Position numbers and translations under genes: made by a program | Assembly: GCF_013817345.1 (NCBI RefSeq) | Contig: NZ_JACDCW010000005.1 | Span: forward strand, 1 to 63,702 | Direction: 5' to 3' | Length of the DNA: 63,702 bases | From: Methylibium sp. | GTDB lineage: Bacteria > Pseudomonadota > Gammaproteobacteria > Burkholderiales > Burkholderiaceae_C | The notes under the pieces: model-generated | Database searches by the model: none | Seen by the model: the letters and a program-made list of their open reading frames with translations, nothing else | What the model was told of the DNA's origin: nothing | In this document: positions 30,917-40,023 of the stretch, piece by piece | How positions within the stretch are numbered: the stretch's first letter is position 1 | Layout of the letters: every line of letters starts with the position of its first letter

Positions 30917-31726
30917 ATGAACGTTCAAGCTTCGCATACGTCCCGCTCCACCCGTACGCCTTGGCAGATCCAGCTTGCAGTGCTGTTCGCGCTGCTGCAA
31001 CGGGACCTAAAAGCGCGGTTCGGCGGCCGTTGGATGGGCGCGTTCTGGATTTTTTTGGAGCCGATCGCGCATGTCACTCTGATGATGCTGCTCTTCGTTT
31101 ACCTGCGCGAGCGCTTGGTGCCGGGCGTACCCTTCGTTCTCTTCCTGATAACAGGCCTGTTTCCGTTTTTCATTTTTCGTGGAATGTCGCTGAGAGTCAT
31201 GGGAGCCATCGACGGCAGTCGCGGGCTATTCGGCTACCGTCAGGTCAAACCCATCGACGCCCTGCTAGTGCGCGGGGCGCTCGATGCCCTGCTCAACAGT
31301 GCCGTCTACGTGGTGTTTCTTGCAGCAATGGGTTGGCACGGCCTGCAATGGTTTCCAGACGAACCGCTGCAGCTCATCTTCGCCAGCGGCGTCCTGATAG
31401 TTCTTGGCTTCAGCCTAGGGCTGCTGTTCGCGGTGCTCACCGACGACCTGCCCCAACTGCGCGTGTTCATTCGCATCGCCTATCTTCCGCTCTACATAAT
31501 ATCCGGCGTGATCTTTCCGATCAACGCGCTTCCGCCAGCGGCGCTTCCCTGGTTGTTGTGGAATCCGATATTGCATCTGATCGAAGTACAACGGGGTTAC
31601 TTCTTCAAGCACTACCCGGTAATCGACCAAGTCAGTCTATCCTATCCGGCCGGGCTGGCCGTTCTGCTGTTGGCATCGGCGTTAAGCCTCTATCGCGTAC
31701 GACGCCACCGGCTGTTGGCAAGTTGA
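30917..31726 (+). CDS. kpsM: Capsule ABC transporter permease KpsM
   Basis: The inner-membrane half of an ABC-2 exporter that moves lipid-linked capsular polysaccharide to the periplasm. The 269-residue protein has an amphipathic N terminus followed by ALLQRDLKARFGGRWMGAFW and about six transmembrane helices, the KpsM/CtrC/BexB layout. It begins the kpsM-T-E-D run, 54 nt after rfbC, and lies 4 nt before kpsT. Confidence 0.94.
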   Translation: MNVQASHTSRSTRTPWQIQLAVLFALLQRDLKARFGGRWMGAFWIFLEPIAHVTLMMLLFVYLRERLVPGVPFVLFLITGLFPFFIFRGMSLRVMGAIDGSRGLFGYRQVKPIDALLVRGALDALLNSAVYVVFLAAMGWHGLQWFPDEPLQLIFASGVLIVLGFSLGLLFAVLTDDLPQLRVFIRIAYLPLYIISGVIFPINALPPAALPWLLWNPILHLIEVQRGYFFKHYPVIDQVSLSYPAGLAVLLLASALSLYRVRRHRLLAS

Positions 31727-31730
31727 ATCC

Positions 31731-32459
31731 ATGATCGAGTTGCGTGCCGTCACCAAGTCGTATCCGTCACCCATTGGTCGGCGTTATGTGTTTCGGGACC
31801 TTAATTTCCGTTTCCCTGATGATGCAAGCATCGGACTTATCGGTCCGAACGGCGCTGGAAAATCCACATTGATGCGCCTTCTTGGCGGCATCGACAGCCC
31901 CGACCATGGTCGCGTCGTCAGCGACGTGAACATTTCCTGGCCTGTCGGTTTGGCCGGCGGCTTGCAGGGCTCGCTCAATGGACGCGACAACGTGCGATTC
32001 GTGTGCCGAGTTTACGGCGCGACGGGTAACGCCATGCGTGAAAAAATGAAATTTGTCGAGGCGTTTGCTGAAATCGGTGAATACTTTAATCTCCCAGTCA
32101 AGTCGTACTCATCGGGTATGCGCACTCGGCTTGCTTTTGGTCTGAGCATGGCATTCGACTTCGACTATTACTTGATCGACGAAGCCACGGCTGTGGGAGA
32201 CGTGCAGTTTCGCCAGAAATGCCAAGAAGTGTTTCGCATGCGTCTTTCCAACGCCAAGCTGATTCTTGTGTCGCACAGCATGGCTGAAATTCGTCAATGG
32301 TGCGACGTGGTTGTTCTGGTCAAGGATGGAACGGCCACGCTGTTCGAAGACGTCGAAGCCGGCATCCTGGCCTATCAGGGACCGCTTGTGCCAACCCCGC
32401 CCCGCGCTAAACGTAAGGCCGTCGCATCTGGCGCTTCAGTTGCGCTCGCGGCTCTCTGA
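31731..32459 (+). CDS. kpsT: Capsule ABC transporter ATP-binding protein KpsT
   Basis: The ATPase partner of KpsM. The 242 residues have Walker A GPNGAGKSTLMRL, the signature region KSYSSGMRTRLAFGLSMA, Walker B YYLIDEATAVGD and the switch His in LVSHSMAEI. The length and lack of a C-terminal carbohydrate-binding domain fit KpsT rather than O-antigen Wzt, so export should not depend on a modified non-reducing end. Confidence 0.95.
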   Translation: MIELRAVTKSYPSPIGRRYVFRDLNFRFPDDASIGLIGPNGAGKSTLMRLLGGIDSPDHGRVVSDVNISWPVGLAGGLQGSLNGRDNVRFVCRVYGATGNAMREKMKFVEAFAEIGEYFNLPVKSYSSGMRTRLAFGLSMAFDFDYYLIDEATAVGDVQFRQKCQEVFRMRLSNAKLILVSHSMAEIRQWCDVVVLVKDGTATLFEDVEAGILAYQGPLVPTPPRAKRKAVASGASVALAAL

Positions 32460-32494
32460 GTAGTTCCTTACTGAACCTCTGCCCAAACTGACCC

Positions 32495-33601
32495 ATGAAC
32501 CAGCTTTTGGCGCTCAACCCGCGCCGCCTCAAACTGCTTCTCATTGCAGTGCCTCTCCTGCTGGCAGCGCTGTACTACACACTGCTCGCTGCAGACCGTT
32601 ATGTCAGCGAGTCGATCGTCACCGTGCGCCAAGCCAGTCAGGATGCAGGAGGTAGCGTGCCGGGTGTCGCGATGTTGCTGGGCGGCGTGAACCCGCCGGC
32701 ACGCGACGACACGCTGTACCTGCGCCAGTACATCCACTCCCTCGCCTTGCTGAACCGGTTGGATGTCGAACTCGATGTGCGCGGGCACTACGAGGCCGAG
32801 ACAGCCGACCCGCTCTACCGGCTGTACGACGGTGTGAGCCAGGAGTGGTTTCTGGAGTACTACCGCAACCGCGTCGAAGTGACTTTCGATGACCTCTCGG
32901 GCCTGCTTACGGTGCGGGTTCAGGGCTTCAAGCCGGTGTTCGCGCAAGCGCTAAATGCCGCCATCATGGAAGAGAGCGAACGCTTCGTGAACGGTTTTTC
33001 GCAGCGCATGGCACGCGAACAGATGGGCTTCGCCGAGACCGAACTCAAGGGTGCTGCGGAGCGTCTGCAGGAGGCCAAGTCCCAAGTGCTGGCCTTCCAG
33101 ACCAAAAATAAGCTGCTCGATCCGCTGACCCAGGCCGAAGCTAGCAGTGCGCTGACCGCAAAACTGCAAGCGATTCAGGCTGAGCAGGAGGCAGAACTGC
33201 GAAATGCGCAGACCTTTTTGAACGACAGCTCCTATCAGATCAAGGCTTTGCGCAGCCAGCTCGACGCGACCCGCTCCCAACTCGACATCGAACGCCTGCG
33301 CGCCACATCGGGTCGGACCGGCGAGCGTCTTAATCGGCTGGCCGCGGACTTTCAGGCGCTGATTCTGCAGGCCGGCTTTGCCGAAGACGCCTACAAGCTA
33401 TCGCTTGCGGCGGTGGAGAACGCTCGCATCGAAGCCTCTCGCAAGCTCAAGAGCCTGGTCGTGATCGAGCCACCCTCGCTGCCCGAGACGGCGCAGTATC
33501 CGCGCCGCCTCTACAACCTCGTGACACTGGCGGTGATCAGCCTGCTGCTTTACGGCATTGCGCGGCTTGTGATCGCCACCATCCGCGAGCATCAGGATTG
33601 A
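32495..33601 (+). CDS. kpsE: Capsule export inner-membrane protein KpsE
   Basis: A polysaccharide co-polymerase-like protein that links the KpsMT exporter to the outer-membrane channel. The 368 residues have transmembrane helices at each end (LKLLLIAVPLLLAALYYTLL and LVTLAVISLLLYGIARLVI) around a large periplasmic part with a coiled-coil region (about residues 170-320). The C-terminal YPRRLYNLVT motif is typical of KpsE/CtrB/BexC. One base separates it from kpsD. Confidence 0.93.
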   Translation: MNQLLALNPRRLKLLLIAVPLLLAALYYTLLAADRYVSESIVTVRQASQDAGGSVPGVAMLLGGVNPPARDDTLYLRQYIHSLALLNRLDVELDVRGHYEAETADPLYRLYDGVSQEWFLEYYRNRVEVTFDDLSGLLTVRVQGFKPVFAQALNAAIMEESERFVNGFSQRMAREQMGFAETELKGAAERLQEAKSQVLAFQTKNKLLDPLTQAEASSALTAKLQAIQAEQEAELRNAQTFLNDSSYQIKALRSQLDATRSQLDIERLRATSGRTGERLNRLAADFQALILQAGFAEDAYKLSLAAVENARIEASRKLKSLVVIEPPSLPETAQYPRRLYNLVTLAVISLLLYGIARLVIATIREHQD

Positions 33602-33602
33602 C

Positions 33603-35357
33603 GTGACCCACGCTGCACCAACGACCGCCATGACTGCATTCTTTCTTCCGCCACGCGCAGGCCTGCGCCGTTGGGGGTGCGCGTTGCTCCTCACGCTGAG
33701 TGCGGCGGCCCACGCGCAGGTCTTCGTGGACCCTCTTAACCTCAGCCCTCGCGGCCTGTCTGACGTATCACCCGCCCGCCCACCTGTGCCTGCTCAGGTA
33801 CCCGCGGCCACCGCGAGCGCTCCGCAGCAATCGCGCGAAACCAACCCGCTGCCCCCCGACCCCTTCACCTCTGCTCAGCCCGTGGTGTTCGGCTCGCAGA
33901 TCTTCACTGGGCGTTTCGGCTCCGAGGCCTTCAGCGGCTTTAACCCCGATTACCAGATCGCCGTGGGTGACCGCATTCACATCCGCATCTGGGGTGCTTT
34001 CAACTTCGACGAAACGCAGCCGGTCGATGCACAAGGCAATGTGTTTATCCCGAACGTCGGCCCGGTGAGCGTGCTGGGCGTGCGCAACGCGGAACTCACG
34101 CGCCAGGTCGAAGCCCAAGCCAAGCGCACCTTCCGCTCGAACGTGGGCGTGTACGCGACGCTCGAGGCAGCCCAGCCGGTGAAGATTTACGTGACTGGCT
34201 TCGTGCGCGCACCCGGCCTGTACGGGGGGTTGTCTTCGGACTCGGTGCTCGCCTACCTGGACCGCGCGGGCGGCATCGACCCCGACCGCGGCAGCTACCT
34301 CGAAGTGGACGTGCTGCGTGCCGGTAAGCTGCGCGCCAGGTTCAACCTCTACCGCTTTCTTCTCGATGGCCAGATCGCGCCTCTACAACTGCAAGACGGC
34401 GACACGATCGTGGCCAACTCACGCAAGCACACGGTGCTGGTACGCGGCGAGGTGCTGAACCCTTATCTGTTCGAGTTCAGCAAGCCAGTGATTAGCGCGG
34501 CCGATCTGGTGGCCGTGGCGCGGCCTCGGCCCAGCGCCACCCACCTAAGCATCGTACGAAAGGTGGGCGCCACAACTCGCAGCGAGTACCACCCGCTTAG
34601 CGCGGTAATTGACGTCACCATTCAAGACGGGGACGAAGTGCTGTTCACGTCGGACAAATATCCGGGCACCATCCTCGTTCGCGTTGAAGGCGCGCACTTG
34701 GGAGAAAGAACGCTGATCCTGCCCTATGGCGCCAAGCTGCAGGATGCTTTGGCGCGACTCAAGCCAGCCCCACAGGCCAATGTCGACGCGCTGCAGTTGT
34801 ACCGTCTCTCTGTAGCCGAGCGCCAAAAGGAAATGCTGGAAGCCTCGCTGCGCAGCCTGCAGACCTACGCGCTAACCTCGCGCTCCGCCACCAGCGAAGA
34901 GGCCGCGCTGCGCACGCGCGAAGCGGACCTCATCTTGCAGTTCATTGAGCGCGCTAGAGAAACAGAGCCACGCGGCCAGGTGCTGCTTGCAGACCGGGTA
35001 CAGGCGGTCGACACCTTACTCGAAGACGGCGACGTGCTGCGCGTGCCCGAGCGCAGCAATCTGGTCCTCGTAAGCGGCGAAGTCCTGCTGCCCAACGCTT
35101 TGGTATGGGACCCGGACGCGAAGGTGTCCGACTACATCGAGCGTGCCGGGGGATTCAACCAGGACGAGGACGACGCCCGCGTAGTCGTGTTGCGCCAAGA
35201 CGGCAGCGTGAGCGAGCCCGGCCGCAACCCGCTGAACCCCGGCGATGAAGTGATGGTGCTGCCCAAGATCGATTCGAAAAACATTGAGATCACTCGCGGT
35301 ATTACCCAAATTATTTATCAGCTTGCGGTGGCCGCCAAAGTCATTCTTGATTTCTAG
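33603..35357 (+). CDS. kpsD: Polysaccharide export outer-membrane protein KpsD
   Basis: An outer-membrane polysaccharide export (Wza/KpsD-type) protein. The 584 residues start with a signal peptide (LLLTLSAAAHAQ), a Pro-rich stretch, then the export domain with YQIAVGDRIHIRIWGAFN and several SLBB-like repeats (LVRGEVLNPYLFEF, LVRVEGAHLG, LVLVSGEVLLPNAL). GTG 33603 has AGGA five bases upstream; an ATG at 33630 would still give a short signal peptide. Last of the four export genes. Confidence 0.92.
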   Translation: MTHAAPTTAMTAFFLPPRAGLRRWGCALLLTLSAAAHAQVFVDPLNLSPRGLSDVSPARPPVPAQVPAATASAPQQSRETNPLPPDPFTSAQPVVFGSQIFTGRFGSEAFSGFNPDYQIAVGDRIHIRIWGAFNFDETQPVDAQGNVFIPNVGPVSVLGVRNAELTRQVEAQAKRTFRSNVGVYATLEAAQPVKIYVTGFVRAPGLYGGLSSDSVLAYLDRAGGIDPDRGSYLEVDVLRAGKLRARFNLYRFLLDGQIAPLQLQDGDTIVANSRKHTVLVRGEVLNPYLFEFSKPVISAADLVAVARPRPSATHLSIVRKVGATTRSEYHPLSAVIDVTIQDGDEVLFTSDKYPGTILVRVEGAHLGERTLILPYGAKLQDALARLKPAPQANVDALQLYRLSVAERQKEMLEASLRSLQTYALTSRSATSEEAALRTREADLILQFIERARETEPRGQVLLADRVQAVDTLLEDGDVLRVPERSNLVLVSGEVLLPNALVWDPDAKVSDYIERAGGFNQDEDDARVVVLRQDGSVSEPGRNPLNPGDEVMVLPKIDSKNIEITRGITQIIYQLAVAAKVILDF

Positions 35358-35395
35358 ATGGCGATATCAATAAGCGTCAGAAAGGGCTTCCATAG

Positions 35396-38300
35396 ATGAA
35401 GCGATTTGTATCTTGGCTCGCGCGGTCGCGCATGAAAAAGAAGCTTGAGAAGCTTCGGCGCAACCCGCAGAGTTTTTTTCTTGATCTGCGCCGTCTCCAG
35501 CCGCTGTGGCGGCGGCTAGGCATTCCGACACGCCACACCCGTACGCAGGCAAGCCCTTCACCGGAGCTATCGCTGGAGATACAGGGCGAACTCCAAGCGG
35601 AATTTCCCACCTTCGCCGCTTTTGACTTGGTGGGAGAAAACTGGTTCGCGGAGGAGCGCAAACCGATTGCGATCATGATCGGCTTTAATCCGTGGAAGCG
35701 GAAATTTGTCTCGAAATACCTGTTGGAATACCGCACCGCATATGTCCGCGGTCGGTCGTCTTGGAGACACCTAGAGCGGCAATGCGAATCGATTGAAGGA
35801 CTTTCATTCATAGTCTGGGGAATGAAGGATGAACCGGAGCTGGCGCACTTAGCGGAGCGACAAAACATTCCGCTGTTGCGGATGGAGGACGGGTTTATTC
35901 GCTCGGCCGAACTCGGTAGTCGTCATACGACCGCGCTTTCGTTGGTACTCGACAGTCGCGGCATCTACTTCGACGCTTCAAAGCCATCGGATCTTGAGAA
36001 GTTTTTAAATGAGCACGACTTTTCGACTACGCCAGCCCTACTGGACAGTGCCGCAGCCTTGATGCAGTTAATGCGCCACCTCGGTATCAGTAAGTACAAC
36101 CTCGGTAGCCTCCGAGCCGTCGAAGATGTGCTGGGCCCCCGACTTAAACGACGGATCCTTGTCATAGGACAAGTCGAGTCGGACGCTTCAATACTCCACG
36201 GCCTCGGAGACGGTTGGACTAATCTTCGCTTGATCGAGATGGCGCGACAAGAAAATGAGGATGCGGACATCATCTACCGACCGCATCCGGATGTCACGCA
36301 AGGCTTTCGAGCGAATACCCACACTTTGGCAGCATTATGCAGGCAGTGCCGCGTCTTGACCGAGGATGTAGCGTTAGCAGATCTGTTTCGAGCTGTCGAT
36401 CGGGTCTACACACTCACCTCGCTGAGTGGCTTCGAAGCGCTGATTCACGGCCTTCCAGTTACCGTAATTGGTGCGCCTTTCTACGCCGGCTGGGGTCTTA
36501 CTGACGACCGCATGGCAGTCCAGAGGCGAACGCGTCGCCTGACAATTGAGCAGCTATTCTGTGTGGCTTACCTTTTGTATCCGCGCTATCTTGGGTCACT
36601 TTCCGATCCAGTACGCGGCTGCCTATCAGCCATGCTTTCAGTGACAGCACAGCGACGGCAAGCCCTGAATGCGAGCATTACCTCACATCTTGTGCAAACG
36701 GAACCCACACTGCTCCTGCAGTCTGAATATTGGCCTGCGGCTTTTCGCCCGGCACTGTATCCATTTATTTCCGCCACAATGGCGCAAAAACTCAGTGCCT
36801 CACTGCCGTTGCAACGGATATTTATGCGTTGTAAAGGTGATCACCACCAACGCTTTGTCGCTTATTTTCTTGCTGGCCAGTTAAAGGACGCAGCATCCGT
36901 TGGCTCGTTGTTCAGCACGCTGCGCACATGTATCAAGCTTGAACATTACGGCGAACTGCTGAGAAATCTACTGATTATCAAACCACTACCCGGACTCATG
37001 GAGCATTGGGCTTGGTATTGTGAAGAATCCGGTCATCTGGAGGAAGCGCGAAAAACGTTAGATCATCTAGCCTACGGAACTGTTTATTCTGTTTCACCTG
37101 ATTCTGAGCGATCTTTTGAAATTCAGAATCAAAAACGCGCACTTCGAGTGGCGGAATTTGATCTTCGTCGCCGCGATTTAAACGGGGCGTACTTGACACT
37201 GAATCGGCTTCTGCTATCCGGTTTCATTAGCGGAGATGTGATAAACGGTTTAGTAGAGATCGCGCGCCTTAGATTTGATTTCAGTTCCGCTGCAGCCTTG
37301 CTGGACTTTTTCAATCGATACGATCCCAATTGGAAGTTAGGCAGAAACTTCGGATTGCAAGCTCAGTGCGCTGCACTGGCAAATGATCCGGATCAAGCGA
37401 GCGAAGCAATGTCAGTTGCTGTCACTTTGAATCCGCAATGGCTTGGCTCGTTCGAAAACTTTACTAGAGTTCTTACAAACGCTTTTGGAAAACTTCCCTT
37501 CATCGACGCTCTTCAGGCAAGCATAGAGAATCAAGAACTGGGCTCGCCGATCAATCGTGCAGTTCGCTTGATTGCCAGCTTCAAGGCGCGGGAGGCGGAA
37601 AGTTTGTTACGTTCACATGAACCGAAGCCTGCTGATCAAATTCATTACTGGGCAGCACTCAGCCTAGCGTACAGCTATCAAGGCAAGCTCGATGAAGCGA
37701 AAGCGCTTATGGTAGAACTTTTAAAGCGACGGCCGGTTAATCTATTGTATAGAGAAGCACTTCGCCTCGCTGTCGTGAAGAATGATTATGACTGGGGCGG
37801 TGATCTGCTTAACCAAGTAATATCTCTTGGCATTGATGTTGGTGACATGCATCGTCGTAAAGTGTATCTAGGAATGGGGAAAATAAAATCGTCGTTTCGA
37901 ACTTTTCGCGACATGAAGAAAACGAGAAAAGTGCTTGGCGCGTATTTTGGCGACCGCTACATTCAATCGCTGGATCGAATCTATGACACGGGCGAAAACA
38001 ATGTGGCGATTCTTGGATTTTTCGGGCCTGGCGATGAATTGCGCTTTTCTAGTTATTATGGTCGACTACGGGAACGGGTAAAAAATAGTAAGTTAACAGT
38101 AACTTGCGACCCGCGATTGTTCACTCTTTTTAAGCGGTCCTTTCCAGCTCTGAAATTCGTCGCGTCTAAACGAGCCCGAAACTTAGCCTCACTTGACGAT
38201 TTTAACGATTTCATATCCTTGCCTGGCTCTGATTTAATTGATGTTTTTGACAACAATGGTTGGAGCGCAGCGAACGATGCTGACCAAACCTTGCTAGCCA

Positions 38301-38944
38301 CGGATTTCCTGGGTGATTTTATTGATGGCTATCACTCATTCAATGGAACTCCGTACCTGATTCCTGACCCTGTTGGTGTCGCTCGCTGGCGAGATCGACT
38401 CAAGCCATGGGCTGAGAAGCCGCTGGTGGGACTGAGTTGGCGCAGCAGTCTGACGACCTATTCCCGCAACGAACACTACTTCAATATCGACGAACTCGGG
38501 CCGCTCTTTGAGGTGCCCGACGTCCAGTTCGTTAATCTCCAATACGATGAGTGCTCGGCGGAATTGACTCAGCTGGAGGCCAAATATCCGGGTCGAGTGC
38601 TTAACTTCCCTGATCTGGATCAGTTCAACGACTTAGACGGCGTTGCCGGCTTAATGAGTTGCATGGATTTGATCATTGCACCGGCCACTACAGTCGTCGA
38701 GTTAGCCGGTGCCGTGGGTCGGCCGACCCTGCTGTTGTCTAACTCTTCGGAACTGCATTGGCGCAAGCGTCCGGGAACCTCAGTTGACGTTTGGCACCGT
38801 TCCGTCACACACGTGGAAGGTGGAAAACTCGGCGACAAGACTTCACTGATCGATGCGGCGGCACAGATCTTGGTACGCCATCCGCTACTCACCACCTGTA
38901 AGGACATGGCGCCTCGAAAGAGCTTTTGGTCGCTACAGCAATGA
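35396..38944 (+). CDS. KpsC-like transferase / repeat / glycosyltransferase fusion (1182 aa)
   Basis: A large three-part protein. Residues about 60-410 match one KpsC-type domain, with MEDGFIRSAELGS (the EDG motif), LDSRGIYFDASKPSDLE, IGQVESDASILHG, YRPHPDV (the HP motif) and LTSLSGFEALIHG...GWGL. Such GT-B domains use CMP-Kdo or related CMP sugars. Residues about 440-850 are helical and TPR-like. Residues about 860-1182 resemble GT9/GT41-like GT-B proteins that follow TPRs (FFGPGDELRFSSYYGRL, LVGLSWRSSL, MDLIIAPATTVVELAGAVG). It sits between kpsD and a pyruvyl transferase and overlaps that gene by 4 nt. Codon use is AT-richer than in kps genes, suggesting transfer. It may be a dual transferase adding pseudaminic acid or Kdo plus another sugar; this is inference. 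Confidence 0.8.
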   Translation: MKRFVSWLARSRMKKKLEKLRRNPQSFFLDLRRLQPLWRRLGIPTRHTRTQASPSPELSLEIQGELQAEFPTFAAFDLVGENWFAEERKPIAIMIGFNPWKRKFVSKYLLEYRTAYVRGRSSWRHLERQCESIEGLSFIVWGMKDEPELAHLAERQNIPLLRMEDGFIRSAELGSRHTTALSLVLDSRGIYFDASKPSDLEKFLNEHDFSTTPALLDSAAALMQLMRHLGISKYNLGSLRAVEDVLGPRLKRRILVIGQVESDASILHGLGDGWTNLRLIEMARQENEDADIIYRPHPDVTQGFRANTHTLAALCRQCRVLTEDVALADLFRAVDRVYTLTSLSGFEALIHGLPVTVIGAPFYAGWGLTDDRMAVQRRTRRLTIEQLFCVAYLLYPRYLGSLSDPVRGCLSAMLSVTAQRRQALNASITSHLVQTEPTLLLQSEYWPAAFRPALYPFISATMAQKLSASLPLQRIFMRCKGDHHQRFVAYFLAGQLKDAASVGSLFSTLRTCIKLEHYGELLRNLLIIKPLPGLMEHWAWYCEESGHLEEARKTLDHLAYGTVYSVSPDSERSFEIQNQKRALRVAEFDLRRRDLNGAYLTLNRLLLSGFISGDVINGLVEIARLRFDFSSAAALLDFFNRYDPNWKLGRNFGLQAQCAALANDPDQASEAMSVAVTLNPQWLGSFENFTRVLTNAFGKLPFIDALQASIENQELGSPINRAVRLIASFKAREAESLLRSHEPKPADQIHYWAALSLAYSYQGKLDEAKALMVELLKRRPVNLLYREALRLAVVKNDYDWGGDLLNQVISLGIDVGDMHRRKVYLGMGKIKSSFRTFRDMKKTRKVLGAYFGDRYIQSLDRIYDTGENNVAILGFFGPGDELRFSSYYGRLRERVKNSKLTVTCDPRLFTLFKRSFPALKFVASKRARNLASLDDFNDFISLPGSDLIDVFDNNGWSAANDADQTLLATDFLGDFIDGYHSFNGTPYLIPDPVGVARWRDRLKPWAEKPLVGLSWRSSLTTYSRNEHYFNIDELGPLFEVPDVQFVNLQYDECSAELTQLEAKYPGRVLNFPDLDQFNDLDGVAGLMSCMDLIIAPATTVVELAGAVGRPTLLLSNSSELHWRKRPGTSVDVWHRSVTHVEGGKLGDKTSLIDAAAQILVRHPLLTTCKDMAPRKSFWSLQQ

Positions 38945-40011
38945 ATCTCTTGCTGACAACCTATCCCGCTCAACGATCACGTAACGTCGGTGATCGACTG
39001 ATCACCGACTCAGCGCTAGACCTAATCAAGGCTCGACATCCACTTTACGCCCCGGATGTCCTATTCCGTGAAACCGATTTAGACAACCTGACGGATAAAA
39101 GGATCGATTCTATCGTTGCACCCGGTTTTTCGGTCAGCGATGGTGTATATCGGGGGACCTTTCGCCTGTTCTCAGACCTCAGTCGAATGAAAAACTTCTT
39201 CCCCATCGGTTGCAGCTTTCAGCAGCCGCTACAGCCAGGAGCATCGTTTTCTGATTTTAGGTATGGAAGTCAAACAGCTGATTTTCTCTCGTTGCTTGCA
39301 GAGCGATTTGGACCTTATCCATGCAGGGATGCCCTGATCGTTAAGGTTCTAACAAATAACAATATTCCAGCAGTATATTGTGGTGATCTGAGCCTTTATG
39401 AGGAACGCGCGCTCAATCGCCATTTCGTGCCGCCCGACCCTGTGCAATCGGCGGTATTCACAGTTGGACATCTGCCAAACTACACGATCCAGTCGATCGA
39501 TGTACTCAACCTCATGCGCGACCTGCTTCCGAAGGCAGATCTTTTCGTTTCTTTTCACTCAAAACCGTCTGAGCATTCTATAAAAATTGCGGAGCATGCC
39601 GTTGAACTTGGTTTTTCCGAGCTGCGCCCGTACGGTTCGTCGAAAAACTTACAAAAACTGTATGCAAGCATTGACGTTCATCTAGGGTACAGACTACATG
39701 GGCATCTTTTTTTTCTGCGCAGTAGGAAACCTTCTATCTTACTGGCCGAAGATGTGCGATCTTATGGTTTTTCACAAACGTCTGACATTTCCACGGGATG
39801 TTTTTTGGCTTTTTCGCCTGAAACCCTAGAGGCAGATAGGGATACGCCACATCGCGCTATCGAATTTCTGCAACAAGAAATTTCGAATCGCTTTTTTTCC
39901 TATCGGGCATGTCTTTCAAATATAGAACGCACCTATCACGAAATAATCGTTCCCTATTTTAATAATCTTGCCAGAAACTTGTCTGTGCTCGACGTTGAAC
40001 TTTCTCTCTAA
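38941..40011 (+). CDS. Polysaccharide pyruvyl transferase family protein
   Basis: A 356-residue protein of the pyruvyl-transferase family, which adds ketal pyruvate from phosphoenolpyruvate to sugars. Visible family features are the start NLLLTTYPAQRSRNVGDRLI, IDSIVAPGFSVSDG, IPAVYCGDLSLYEE and the conserved tail region LYASIDVHLGYRLHGHLFFL followed by SRKPSILLAED. ATG 38941 overlaps the previous stop as ATGA. AT-rich composition matches its upstream neighbour. Some family members act in unrelated roles, so the reaction is not certain. Confidence 0.83.
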   Translation: MNLLLTTYPAQRSRNVGDRLITDSALDLIKARHPLYAPDVLFRETDLDNLTDKRIDSIVAPGFSVSDGVYRGTFRLFSDLSRMKNFFPIGCSFQQPLQPGASFSDFRYGSQTADFLSLLAERFGPYPCRDALIVKVLTNNNIPAVYCGDLSLYEERALNRHFVPPDPVQSAVFTVGHLPNYTIQSIDVLNLMRDLLPKADLFVSFHSKPSEHSIKIAEHAVELGFSELRPYGSSKNLQKLYASIDVHLGYRLHGHLFFLRSRKPSILLAEDVRSYGFSQTSDISTGCFLAFSPETLEADRDTPHRAIEFLQQEISNRFFSYRACLSNIERTYHEIIVPYFNNLARNLSVLDVELSL

Positions 40012-40023
40012 TCATTTATTTTT

